Assembly: GCA_048498315.1 (NCBI GenBank)
Contig: JBEHYF010000003.1
Location: forward strand, 1 to 64,000
Length of the DNA: 64,000 nt
Source of the DNA: Actinoallomurus sp048498315
Lineage (GTDB): Bacteria > Actinomycetota > Actinomycetes > Streptosporangiales > Streptosporangiaceae
Direction: 5' to 3'
Positions 18,081-26,344 of the stretch are shown in pieces. The notes under the pieces were generated by a model. It saw only the letters and a program-made list of their open reading frames with translations. It ran no database searches and was not told the origin of the DNA. The stretch's first letter is position 1, and each line of letters opens with the position of its first letter. Both the position numbers and the translations under genes were made by a program.

Positions 18081-18296
18081 CCTCCGGTCGCCTGATGTTT
18101 CCGGCGTTCGCACGTTCCGGCCCGGTGGCCGCGCCGGACCTGGAGCTCCGGCGGACCAACCGGCCGCCGCACCAGGTCAGGGGCGGACCCCTGCCCCGGC
18201 GTCGGTCCCCGCCGGCGCAGGCGGGCCGGCGACCACTACGGCGTCATGGCCGACCTGGACCCGCCCGGCGCCGGCTGAGGGCCGCGCCGGCCCGAA

Positions 18297-18784
18297 CTAC
18301 CGTGCCTGAGGGGCAGGATCGTTGCGGGCCATCTGGGCGGCGCGCAGTTCAGCCTGCATCTCCCACGGCGCACGCGGTAGCACGTGGCCGGTTTCCAGCA
18401 GGGATTTGAGGTTGGCGCACACGGCGGGCCATCCGGCGGAGACCGCCCGGAGCGCGTCATCGTCGGCGAGGTTCTCGTGCGTGACGCACGCCGATGCCGC
18501 CGTCCACGTCGAACCTGGAGTCGTCGGGCGTCGCGCCGGCCCGCGTCGACAGGGCGTACAGCTCCTCGCGGTGCTCGCGCAGGTACGACGCCAGCGACTT
18601 CAGCAGCGCCGCCCGCTGGTGGAACGTCAGCTCCCGCAGCGCCGGACCACCGAGGCGGCGGCCGTGGTCCAGCGCGGCGGCCATGTCGATCCCGGCCGAG
18701 GAGACGCGTGCGGCCTCCTCTCCCGTCACCGCGTCGTTCAGCGGGACACCCTCGTCCGTCGGCGTAACTGCGCAGTGCGGTCAT
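18297..18784 (-). pseudogene. PaaZ N-terminal remnant fused to an SRPBCC C-terminus
   Basis: Starts MTALRSYA at 18784 like the phenylacetate-degradation protein PaaZ. It loses about 20 bp and the frame, then continues DAVTGEEAARVSSAGIDMAA and LRELTFHQRAALLKSLASYL, clear PaaZ sequence, to DVDGGIGV at about 18490. There it jumps into the C-terminus of an AHSA1-type SRPBCC protein (VRHENLADDDALR, AGWPAVCANLKSLLETGHVL) ending at a stop at 18297. Neither half can function: PaaZ normally has about 680 residues. The 215 bp before it (18081-18296) hold no recognisable gene. Confidence 0.8.
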
Positions 18785-18819
18785 CGAGGCCGTCCTCCTC
18801 GGAAGCCGCCACGGTCGAA

Positions 18820-18836
18820 TTACCGACCAAACGTTC
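18820..18836. promoter_or_regulatory. possible relict TetR/PaaR-type operator
   Basis: TTACCGACCAAACGTTC lies 36 bp upstream of the PaaZ-like start and resembles operators of TetR regulators of actinobacterial phenylacetate genes in its ACCGACC half-site. The second half-site is degenerate. Assignment is by memory of such sites only. Confidence 0.3.
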
Positions 18837-19010
18837 AGGAATTCATGCTGGCGCGTCGGTACGGCCGGCGGAACGTGTCGGGAGCACGGCCGTCCGCGAG
18901 ATGCCGGCGTGCTTACCACCGGGATGTACCGATCCGCCACGGAGGCGGATCGGCGTGGTGATAATGGAGTTCGGTTTTAGTCCCCACCGCAAAGGAGAGG
19001 CCCTTCCCCC

Positions 19011-19817
19011 GTGACCGACGACGCTTCCCCCGATCCCCAACCGTCGCCCAAGCTCGACACGACCGTGCCGCACTCGGCGCGGATCTGGAACTACTGGCTG
19101 GGCGGCAAGGACAACTTCCCCGTCGACCGCGAGGCTGGTGACCAGTACAAGAAGGTCTTCCCCGGCATCGTTGACATCGCCCGCACCGACCGGCAGTTCC
19201 TGGGCCGCGCCGTCCGCTACCTGGCCGGCGAGGCCGGCGTCCGCCAGTTCCTCGACATCGGAACCGGGCTGCCCACCGCCGATAACACCCACGAGGTCGC
19301 CCAGCGGGTCGCGCCGGAGTCCCACATCGTCTACGTCGACAACGACCCCCTCGTGCTGGGGCACGCCCGTGCCCTGCTGACCAGCATGCCGGAGGGGGCC
19401 ACCCACTACATCGACGCCGACATGCGCGACCCCGACGCGATCTTGGACCGTGCCACCGAGCTCCTGGACTTCTCCCGGCCCATCGCGCTCATGCTGATCG
19501 GGGTGCTGGGGCACGTCACCGACGACGACGAGGCACAGGCGATCGTGCGCCGCCTGATGGACGCCCTGCCCTCCGGCAGCTATCTGGCGCTCAACGACGG
19601 CACCGACGGCGACGAGGCGTTCAACGAGGCCCAGCGCGCCTACAACGAAAGCGGCGCCGTCCCCTACAAGCTGCGCTCCCCCGAGCAGATCGCCCGTTTC
19701 TTCGAGGGGCTGGAGCTCGTCGAACCCGGCGTGGTCCGGTGTAACCGGTGGCGCCCCGACCCCTCCGACCCCTCCGTTGATGTGGAGGCGTACGGGGGCG
19801 TCGGCCGCAGACCCTGA
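19011..19817 (+). CDS. actinobacterial S-adenosyl methyltransferase family protein (DUF574 type)
   Basis: 268 aa. The family start PHSARIWNYWLGGKDNFPVD is followed by a SAM-binding Rossmann core: RQFLDIGTGLPTADNTHEVA and HIVYVDNDPLVLGHARALL, then LIGVLGHVTDDDEAQAI and YLALNDGTDGDEAF. Many paralogues occur in actinomycete genomes; target unknown. GTG 19011 behind AAAGGAGAGG. The final ~20 residues repeat Pro-Ser-Asp before the stop. Stands alone; the upstream flank is the PaaZ remnant. Confidence 0.9.
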   Translation: MTDDASPDPQPSPKLDTTVPHSARIWNYWLGGKDNFPVDREAGDQYKKVFPGIVDIARTDRQFLGRAVRYLAGEAGVRQFLDIGTGLPTADNTHEVAQRVAPESHIVYVDNDPLVLGHARALLTSMPEGATHYIDADMRDPDAILDRATELLDFSRPIALMLIGVLGHVTDDDEAQAIVRRLMDALPSGSYLALNDGTDGDEAFNEAQRAYNESGAVPYKLRSPEQIARFFEGLELVEPGVVRCNRWRPDPSDPSVDVEAYGGVGRRP

Positions 19818-19940
19818 CCAGGCGCGGGCCGCGGTGGTACGGGCGGCTGCGGGCACCCGGTCGGCCTCGCCCGGGCGATGTACCGACGCCGCCCCCGCCG
19901 ACCGGACCACGCCCAGGCAGGCGAGGCGCGTGAGCGGGGC

Positions 19941-20885
19941 TCAGACGGCCGTGCGCATCGGTCCGCCGTTGAAGGTCACCGAATCGGCGGCGGCTTGGAC
20001 GAGATCGAAGGGCTCGCCCGATGCGTCGGCGTAGGCGCGGTGCAGGTTGAACACCAGTCGCTCGGAGTCGGCCCAGGAGGCGAACTCGCCGAGATCGCAA
20101 CGCTCGGCCGCGGCCAGCGGCGACACCCCGTCGCGGCGCCCCTCGGCGGCCGTGTCCAGCACGAACCGGTAGTAACGCTCGTGGGCGGCCAGCACCTCCG
20201 GGGTGGCCTGCGCGTCGAAGATCGGGCCGTGGCCCGGTACGATCAGCTTGGCGTCGAAGGAGGCGATCCAGTCGAGGGCGCGCAGGGCCCCGTCGACCGA
20301 GCCCATGGCGACCAGCGGGGTCAGACCGTTGAAGATGAGGTCACCGGTGAACAGCACCCGCTCCTCGGGCAGCCAGACGACGACGTCCCCGGGGGTGTGC
20401 GCGGCGTAGCCGGGATGGCGCAGCTCGATCCGGCGCCCGCCGACGGTCACCGCCAGCTCGGAGATCATCGTGATGTCGGGAGGTCGGCGGCTGACGTCTC
20501 CCCAGTCCGGCACGGGCGTCCAGAACGGCGGGTACCCGTCGATGAGGGGGTCGGCCATGATGCCCTGCCGGGTCTCCTCGTGCGCGATCAGGACGGTGGT
20601 GTCGGGCAGCAGGCTGTTGCCGTACGTGTGATCACCGTGCAGGTGGGTGCTGACCGCGAACCGCAGCGGCGCGTCGGCGGTGGCAGCGCGCAGCGCCCCG
20701 AGAAACCGGCGGGTGCGGACCTCCGTGGCACACGTGTCGATCACGACGGTGCCCTCCGGCCCGGCCACCGCGCCGGCGTTGTTGATCCACCAGGACCCGT
20801 CGGGCTGCACCCAGGCGAAGACCCCGTCGACCAGCTCGTGCAGGGCCGCCCTCTCCGGGGCCGCGTGGGTCTGCGACGTCGTCAT
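19941..20885 (-). CDS. MBL-fold metallo-hydrolase
   Basis: 314 aa metallo-beta-lactamase-fold hydrolase. Metal motif STHLHGDHTYGN (HxHxDH), then RHPGYAAHTPGDVVVWLPEE, LFTGDLIF and LIVPGHGPIFD supply the remaining His/Asp ligands. The N-terminus WWINNAGAVAGPEGTVVIDT is typical of the QsdH/cyclase-like 'NNAG' subgroup. Cytoplasmic, substrate unknown. ATG 20885 is supported by TACACT (20893-20898) 7 nt upstream; an N-terminal extension of the open frame to 21248 has no support. Confidence 0.85.
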   Translation of the reverse strand: MTTSQTHAAPERAALHELVDGVFAWVQPDGSWWINNAGAVAGPEGTVVIDTCATEVRTRRFLGALRAATADAPLRFAVSTHLHGDHTYGNSLLPDTTVLIAHEETRQGIMADPLIDGYPPFWTPVPDWGDVSRRPPDITMISELAVTVGGRRIELRHPGYAAHTPGDVVVWLPEERVLFTGDLIFNGLTPLVAMGSVDGALRALDWIASFDAKLIVPGHGPIFDAQATPEVLAAHERYYRFVLDTAAEGRRDGVSPLAAAERCDLGEFASWADSERLVFNLHRAYADASGEPFDLVQAAADSVTFNGGPMRTAV

Positions 20886-20892
20886 GATCGTG

Positions 20893-20898
20893 AGTGTA
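20893..20898 (-). promoter_or_regulatory. leaderless -10 box of the MBL hydrolase gene
   Basis: TACACT on the minus strand, 7 nt before the ATG at 20885. Confidence 0.55.
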
Positions 20899-21120
20899 CG
20901 GCGGACGCCCGGGCCTTCCCGCACGGAGTGCACGGCTGCGGGTGACCCGCGCCCGCGGTGGCGTCGGGAGCGAGACGGCGGCCTGGCATCGCTTTCTACA
21001 GGTAGGCGGGTGGCGACGGCCCGAGGCCGGCTGCCGGCCTGCTGCCGTCGGCGGTCGATCCACGCACCCCGCCGCGGCGCGGGGCCCGAGGCGATCGGCA
21101 CCCGCGGGCCCCGGACGCCG

Positions 21121-21370
21121 TCAGCGCTCGGCCGGTTCCCCGGCGTCCTGGTCGCCGATGGTGTCGCGCCATGCGCGTTGCCGCTGGACGATCTGCCGGA
21201 AGAGGCGCTTGAGCTCGATGTAGGCGTCGGCGCCGACGGCTTGGGCATGGCGGTGCTCGATGGCGGCCGGGATGGCGTCGGACCGGGTCATCTCGTCGAG
21301 GCCGAGCGGGGTGGGGACGATGAGCTTGGCGCGCCGGTCGCTGGGGGCGGGGCGGCGTTCGACGTAGTCC
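21121..21370 (-). pseudogene. C-terminal fragment of a second MarR-type regulator
   Basis: In a frame different from the intact MarR gene, the 3' flank reads YVERRPAPSDRRAKLIVPTP, LGLDEMTRSDAI and LKRLFRQIVQRQRAW to a stop at 21121. The first part looks like a MarR wing (ER-DRRAK-TP-G) and the rest like a dimerisation helix. It joins the end of the intact MarR at LTQLVER, so it is probably the rest of a tandem paralogue lost by deletion, and it gives the upstream MarR an abnormal tail. Confidence 0.55.
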
Positions 21371-21788
21371 GTTCGACCAACTGCGTGAGGAGCGCGGCGA
21401 GTGTCCGCAGGTCGAGGTCGTTGTCGGAGGTCGCGAGTTCGGCCTCGTAGTGTTCGACCTCGCGCTGGAGCCGAGCGTGCAGTCTTCGGCCGCGGGCACT
21501 GGAGAAGACGAGGACCCGCCGTCGGTCGTCCGGGTCCACGCGACGGTAGACGAGGTTGTCAGCGATCATCTTGTCGATGATCCGGGTGAGCGTCGGTGGG
21601 GGCACGAAGGCGAAGTCGGCGATCTCCTTCATGGGGTGACCACGGCCGTCGGCGAGCAGGGTGAGGATCCGCCACTGCTCGACCGTGCTGCCGTGCGCAT
21701 CCACGAGCTCGGCGAGTTTACGCAGAACGGAACGCTCGGCCTGGCTGAGGATCTGGGCGAGGGTTGGGTTGGTGTGGGGACGAGTCAT
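21288..21788 (-). CDS. MarR-family regulator
   Basis: 166 aa winged-helix repressor-type protein. Recognition region EQWRILTLLADGRGHPMKEI, then FVPPPTLTRIIDKMIADNLV, and the wing YRRVDPDDRRRVLVF. The last ~25 residues (a Ser/Pro/Ala-rich run) look like out-of-frame sequence from a second MarR fragment, so the natural C-terminus is probably altered. It is divergent from the AmiC-like gene of an aliphatic amide operon and separated by 132 bp, which suggests it controls that operon. ATG 21788. Confidence 0.88.
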   Translation of the reverse strand: MTRPHTNPTLAQILSQAERSVLRKLAELVDAHGSTVEQWRILTLLADGRGHPMKEIADFAFVPPPTLTRIIDKMIADNLVYRRVDPDDRRRVLVFSSARGRRLHARLQREVEHYEAELATSDNDLDLRTLAALLTQLVERTTSNAAPPPATGAPSSSSPPRSASTR

Positions 21789-21800
21789 GGTCGCCCTGTC

Positions 21801-21883
21801 ATTGTGCACGATGGGGGAGGGGGCCGACGAGACGATCGGCTCGGGTCTGCCCTCCGCGTCAGCCGGATGGGTATTGTCGGCAA
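21801..21883. promoter_or_regulatory. candidate MarR operators in the divergent region
   Basis: Two imperfect palindromes: ATTGTGCACGAT (21801-21812, in the 5' leader of marR) and TTGTCGGCAA (21874-21883, upstream of the AmiC-like gene). Either could be an autoregulatory site. Confidence 0.35.
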
Positions 21884-21920
21884 CATCGCTTTCGCGGCCT
21901 GCTCCGTCGGAGGTGGCTCC

Positions 21921-23021
21921 ATGACGGTGGCGGTACCGATACTCGATCGACATCCCGAGCTGCGGACGTGTCCCGCCGCGACGCTGCGGCTGGGGTTGGT
22001 CATCCCCCTCCAGGGTCCTGCGGGGATCTTCGGGCCCTCGTGCGAGGCATGCGCTGAGCTGGCAGCGGAGGAGTTCAATCTCGGGAGCGGGGTACTCGGT
22101 CGCGAGTTGCACCTGGTGGTGATCGATGGCGGGGGTCCGCCGCGGCAGGTCGCCGCGGAGGTGGACGCGTTGGTGTCCGCTGGGGCTCTGGATGCCGTGA
22201 CGGGATGGCATCTGTCCTCGGTGCGCCAGGCGATCGTCGACCGGATCGCGGGCCGGGTGCCCTATGTCTACGCCCCGCTGTACGAGGGAGGCGAGGCCGC
22301 GCCCGGGGTGTTCCTGGCCGGCGAGACGCCGGGAATCCAGGTGCTGCCCGCATTGCGCTGGCTCGTGCGCGAACGTGGCGTGCGCCGTTGGTGCATAGTC
22401 GGGGACGACTACGTCTGGCCGCACGGCACCGCCCGCGCGGCTCGCCGTTATATCCGCGAGGTCGGTGGGGAGCTCTGTGACACGTACTTCCTGCCGCTCG
22501 GGACGCAGGACTTCGAGGCGGTGCTGCGCCGCATCGAACGCAGTGGCGCGGACGCCGTCCTCATGTTGCTCGTCGGCCAGGACGCCGTGATCTTCAACCG
22601 CGCCTTCGCCCGCGTCGGCCTGGACGAGCGCTGTCTGCGGTTCAGCCCGCTCATGGAGGAGAACATGCTGCTCGGCAGCGGAGCGGACAGCACGCGCGGA
22701 CTGTACGCCGCCGCTGGCTACTTCGACGCTCTTCCCACGGGCGACAACCTGGATTTCCACAACCTCTACGTGCGCAGGTTCGGGCCGGACGCGCCGACTC
22801 TCAACAGCCTCGGGGAATCCTGCTACGAAGGCGTGCGGTTGTTCGCTGCCCTGGCACAGCGCGCGGGGAACCTCGACGCGATGCGCATGTGCCGGGTCGC
22901 CGACACCGTCGGCTATGACGGTCCGCGCGGCGCCGTCCACCTGCGGGATCGGCACCTGCGCCAACGCGTCTACCTCGCCGAGGCCAATGGCCTCGACTTC
23001 GAGATCATCACCGCCCTGTAG
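21921..23021 (+). CDS. AmiC-like cytoplasmic substrate-binding protein (Peripla_BP_6)
   Basis: 366 aa periplasmic-binding-protein fold without a signal peptide, as in Pseudomonas AmiC (385 aa), the amide sensor that releases the antiterminator AmiR. It opens RLGLVIPLQGPAGIFGPSCE and has LHLVVIDGGGPPRQVAAEVD, GWHLSSVRQAIVDRIAGRVP and GDDYVWPHGTARAARRYIRE, the branched-chain/amide-binding layout. ATG 21921 has GGAGGT six bases upstream. No AmiR-like ANTAR gene is present nearby; the divergent regulator is a MarR. Relatives also serve as urea/short-chain amide (FmdD/UrtA-like) binding proteins, but those are exported. Confidence 0.88.
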   Translation: MTVAVPILDRHPELRTCPAATLRLGLVIPLQGPAGIFGPSCEACAELAAEEFNLGSGVLGRELHLVVIDGGGPPRQVAAEVDALVSAGALDAVTGWHLSSVRQAIVDRIAGRVPYVYAPLYEGGEAAPGVFLAGETPGIQVLPALRWLVRERGVRRWCIVGDDYVWPHGTARAARRYIREVGGELCDTYFLPLGTQDFEAVLRRIERSGADAVLMLLVGQDAVIFNRAFARVGLDERCLRFSPLMEENMLLGSGADSTRGLYAAAGYFDALPTGDNLDFHNLYVRRFGPDAPTLNSLGESCYEGVRLFAALAQRAGNLDAMRMCRVADTVGYDGPRGAVHLRDRHLRQRVYLAEANGLDFEIITAL

Positions 23022-23141
23022 GCGGCTCGGGCACCATCGAGGCCGCGACGCGTCCCACCACGGAGGGACGTGCCGGTTCACGTCGGCTCCGCGTTGGCGG
23101 CGACATACGTGAGTGAATATGCAGGTCAGCATCGCCATCTG

Positions 23142-23182
23142 TTGACATTGATCCGTTTCCAAAATACTTTCATTTGGAAGCG
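23142..23182 (+). promoter_or_regulatory. strong promoter with a palindrome across the -10, before amiS
   Basis: TTGACA (23142-23147), 17-bp spacer, TACTTT (23165-23170). An inverted repeat with perfect 7-bp arms TTCCAAA (23157-23163) and TTTGGAA (23173-23179) places the -10 box in its 9-bp centre; with one mismatch the arms extend to 10 bp (23154-23182). This is the layout of a repressor operator and gives amiS-amiE their own regulated promoter. Confidence 0.75.
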
Positions 23183-23230
23183 AACGCCCTCGGGGTTCGC
23201 CTGGCCGACCCGACCGGTTGGAGGTAAGCC

Positions 23231-23878
23231 GTGGCTGCGGTGGGTCTGCTGTACGTCGGAGCCGTCCTGTTCCTCAACGGCGTCATGCTGCTGGGACGCG
23301 TCGATCCCAAAGCGGGGGCCGTATTCAACCTCTTCGTCGGTGCGCTCCAGGTGGTGACGCCGACCTATCTGATCTTCACCGCGGGCGGCGACCAGAATGC
23401 GATCTTGTCCGCCTCAGGCATCTACCTGTTCGGTTTCACCTACCTGTACGTCGGCATCGGCGGCCTGGCGAACCTCGACACAACGGGGGTGGGGTGGTTC
23501 TCCCTCTTCGTGTCGATCCTGGCCGTGGGCTACTCCGCCATCAACTTCACCAGGCTGCGGGACACATCGTTCGGCGTCATCTGGCTGTACTGGGCTGTCC
23601 TGTGGTTCCTGTTCTTCCTGCTGCTCGGGCTGAAACGGAGTGAGCTCACCACCTACGTCGGCTGGGTGACCGCGATCGAAGGGTGGGTCACCGCGGCCAT
23701 CCCGGCGATGCTCCTGCTCACCGGCCACTTCGACCACCAGGTGCCGCAGGTGATCGCCTTGGTCGTCCTCGCGGTCATCGTGTTCGGCGGCTTGTGGCCG
23801 CTCACCCGCCCGCACGAAGCCGGCCTTCCGGCCGAGGCTCTCTCAGCCTCGGCATCGGTCGGAAGCGGCGCCACCTGA
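23231..23878 (+). CDS. amiS: AmiS/UreI-family amide or urea channel
   Basis: 215 aa with six predicted membrane helices and the family signatures GLLYVGAVLFLNGVMLLGRV, FNLFVGALQVVTPTYLIFTA and FGFTYLYVGIGGLANLDTTG. AmiS/UreI proteins are passive or proton-gated channels for urea and short amides in the inner membrane. GTG start with GGAGGT upstream. Followed after 67 bp by the amidase, so uptake and hydrolysis are coupled. It is preceded by its own promoter/operator rather than directly fused to the AmiC-like gene. Confidence 0.93.
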   Translation: MAAVGLLYVGAVLFLNGVMLLGRVDPKAGAVFNLFVGALQVVTPTYLIFTAGGDQNAILSASGIYLFGFTYLYVGIGGLANLDTTGVGWFSLFVSILAVGYSAINFTRLRDTSFGVIWLYWAVLWFLFFLLLGLKRSELTTYVGWVTAIEGWVTAAIPAMLLLTGHFDHQVPQVIALVVLAVIVFGGLWPLTRPHEAGLPAEALSASASVGSGAT

Positions 23879-23945
23879 GCCCGAACCCGGGTGCGGGCAC
23901 GAAAACGTCCATATCCCTGTCAAAGGCCCATGGAGAGGAGCCACC

Positions 23946-25004
23946 ATGCGTCACGGAGACATCAGCAGCAGCAAGGACTGCGTCGGCGTAGCCGTCGTCA
24001 ACTACCAGATGCCGCGGCTGCACACCCGTGCGGAGGTGCTGGACAACTGCCGCCGCATCGCCGACATGATCGTCGGCGTGAAGCAGGGCCTGCCCGGGAT
24101 GGACCTGATCGTGTTCCCTGAGTACAGCACTCACGGGATCATGTACGACCGGCAGGAGATGTTCGACACCGCGGTCTCGATACCGGGTGAGGAGACCGAG
24201 ATCTTCGCCGACGCCTGCCGCCGCGCCGGAGTGTGGGGGGTGTTCTCCCTGACCGGTGAGCGGCACGAGGACCACCCGCGCAAGAACCCGTACAACACCC
24301 TGATCCTGATGAACGACCAGGGCGAGATCGTGCAGAAGTACCGCAAGATTCTGCCCTGGTGTCCGATCGAGGGATGGTACCCCGGCGACAAGACCTACGT
24401 CAGCGACGGCCCCAAGGGGCTGAAGGTCAGCCTCATCATCTGTGACGACGGCAACTACCCCGAGATCTGGCGGGACTGCGCCATGCGCGGGGCCGAGCTG
24501 ATCGTGCGTTGCCAGGGGTACATGTACCCGGCCAAGGAACAGCAGATCATGGTCGCCAAGGCGATGGCGTGGATGAACAACGTCTACGTGGCCGTCGCCA
24601 ACGCCGCCGGGTTCGACGGGGTCTACTCCTACTTCGGCCACTCCTCGATCATCGGCTTCGACGGGCGTACGCTGGCCGAGACCGGGGAGGAGTCCAACAG
24701 CGTGCAGTACGCCGAGCTGTCCACCTCCCTCATCCGGGACGCCCGGGCGAACTGGCAGTCGCAGAACCAGATGTTCAAGCTGCTGCACCGCGGCTACACC
24801 GGGGTGCTGGCCTCCGGGGACGGCGACAAGGGCGTAGCCGACTGCCCATTCGAGTTCTACCGGACCTGGGTGACCGATCCGCTCGCCGCCCAGCGGCAGG
24901 TCGAGGCGATCACCCGCCCGTGCATCGGCACCCCCGAGTCCCCCGTCGACGGCATTCCCGTTCCCACCGAGGCGGAGATGCGCCAGCCGGCCGGCGCGCG
25001 GTGA
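23946..25004 (+). CDS. amiE: aliphatic amidase
   Basis: 352 aa nitrilase-superfamily amidase (Pseudomonas AmiE 346 aa). Converts acetamide, propionamide, acrylamide and similar short amides to acid plus ammonia. The catalytic triad is at the canonical positions: E59 (VFPEYSTHGIMYD), K134 (KYRKILPW) and C166 (LIICDDGNYPEIW). The N-terminus RHGDISSSKDCVGVAVVNYQ matches the family. GAGGAG ribosome binding site before ATG 23946. Third gene of the amide module. Confidence 0.96.
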   Translation: MRHGDISSSKDCVGVAVVNYQMPRLHTRAEVLDNCRRIADMIVGVKQGLPGMDLIVFPEYSTHGIMYDRQEMFDTAVSIPGEETEIFADACRRAGVWGVFSLTGERHEDHPRKNPYNTLILMNDQGEIVQKYRKILPWCPIEGWYPGDKTYVSDGPKGLKVSLIICDDGNYPEIWRDCAMRGAELIVRCQGYMYPAKEQQIMVAKAMAWMNNVYVAVANAAGFDGVYSYFGHSSIIGFDGRTLAETGEESNSVQYAELSTSLIRDARANWQSQNQMFKLLHRGYTGVLASGDGDKGVADCPFEFYRTWVTDPLAAQRQVEAITRPCIGTPESPVDGIPVPTEAEMRQPAGAR

Positions 25005-25617
25005 CGGCTGTTCATACGCCGGCTCTCCGGCACCTTCGACAAGCCGCGGTGGCCACGTCCCAGGGAGCCTGACGGGCCTCATGCGCATCCGCCGGGAAGG
25101 ACGCCGTCCGACCCGCAAGGGCGCGGGACTCCAACGGTCGGGCGGCCCCACACGGCGTGCGGCCGTGCGGGGCCGCCCTGGCGGCCTTGCGATACGATCA
25201 CAATGATCGTGATGGCGTCACCGCGGTCGGCGTGGCCCGGCACCTGCCGGTGGACCACCGATGTCCGCGACGAGCAGTCCCTCGCCCTCGGCGCACTGGA
25301 GACCACCGCGACCGCCTACCTCATCCACCCGAACACGGTGGCACCGGCATCGCGCCAGGTGCGTACGTGGTCCGCCGCCAACGCGAGCGTGACCACCAGG
25401 CCCCCGCGACCGCCTGGTCGCGGGCTGACAGCGATGACGTAGATGAGCGCCTTCCGCCGGGGTCTGACCGGCCCACCGGCCGACCCCGGCCCTTTTTCGA
25501 CGTCGCCGACCACCGCGCCGACGGCGGCGATGGCCGATGCCGTGACCGCGCCGCCCGCGGCGCCCGTTGTCTTCTTCCCCCTGCCCCGGCCACGCCACCG
25601 ACCCGGCCGAAGCCGCC
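25005..25617. other. 613 bp of gene debris
   Basis: No intact gene. On the plus strand, 25203-25442 encodes LETTATAYLIHPNTV, which resembles the helix-turn-helix end of PucR/CdaR regulators (…VHPNTVRYRLRR). The pattern degenerates immediately afterwards, and a one-base shift restores HR, so this may be a decayed HTH. The remaining frames are GC-rich shadows. Confidence 0.4.
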
Positions 25618-26205
25618 TCATGCCGTCTCCCGCCCACCGTCCCCGCCGTGGGATCGTGCGTCCGGCACGCGGGGCGTGTCCGGCCCCATCCCGGTAACGA
25701 GAAGGCCCGCGAACTCCTCCCCGGCCAGAAGGACACCCACCACGGCGACGGCATCCCCGCGGACGAGCTGAGACCAGGACCGCCCCACCGACAAGATGTC
25801 ACCTCCTCGGGTCGCACCCTCCTCAGACGGGTCAGTCTCCTGCGGCCAGCCGAAGCGGTACGCGTCCTTGATGAATCGCCGGCACGCGACCTGGCTGCTC
25901 AGCCGCAGCGCGGTCTGCAGGCGGTCCAGGCTGTCCCCGGCCCGCGCCGTGTCCTCGCCGATCCGCGCGTACAGATCGGTCAACGGCAGCCAGTCGGGTT
26001 CGTCCTGCCCGAGCGAGTCGACGAACAACGCGACGGTCGTGGCCACCCGGTGCTGTAATGCGTGGTCGGCCTCCGAACCCTCGACGTACTCGGGGATGTG
26101 CCTGCGGGCCTCGCGCACCATCTCGGCGATGGCGGCGTCCTGCGACGGGCGCAGCAGGTCCCGCAGGGACTCCTTCCGCAGGGCGGTCATCTCCGCGGCC
26201 TCCAC
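25618..26205 (-). pseudogene. truncated PucR/CdaR-like regulator, N-terminal part
   Basis: 195-codon ORF. Residues ~1-130 (RKESLRDLLRPSQDAAIAEM, then YVEGSEADHALQHRVATTVA, LDRLQTALRLSSQVACRRFI) match the N-terminal sensor domain found in ~400-aa PucR-type regulators. The central GGDEF-like and C-terminal HTH domains are missing; after GRSWSQLVRGDAVAVVGVLL the sequence becomes low-complexity to the stop. Probably a remnant, and the debris downstream contains a possible HTH piece on the other strand. Confidence 0.55.
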
Positions 26206-26344
26206 GACGGCGAAATTCCCATGACGTTAGGCGAACGCGGCGACCGGCACAACGCGCACCCCGACAACCGCCGTCCGCTGTGTGCTCGGTCATATGACAA
26301 GGCGCCGAGATCGGCCGGCGACCGTCCGCGATCACAGGCCGGTG

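Noticed and set aside
21873..21920. Upstream ATG giving the AmiC-like protein a signal-peptide-like N-terminus
   Set aside because: The stretch has no charged n-region and GGAGGT is placed for ATG 21921; AmiC proteins are cytoplasmic.
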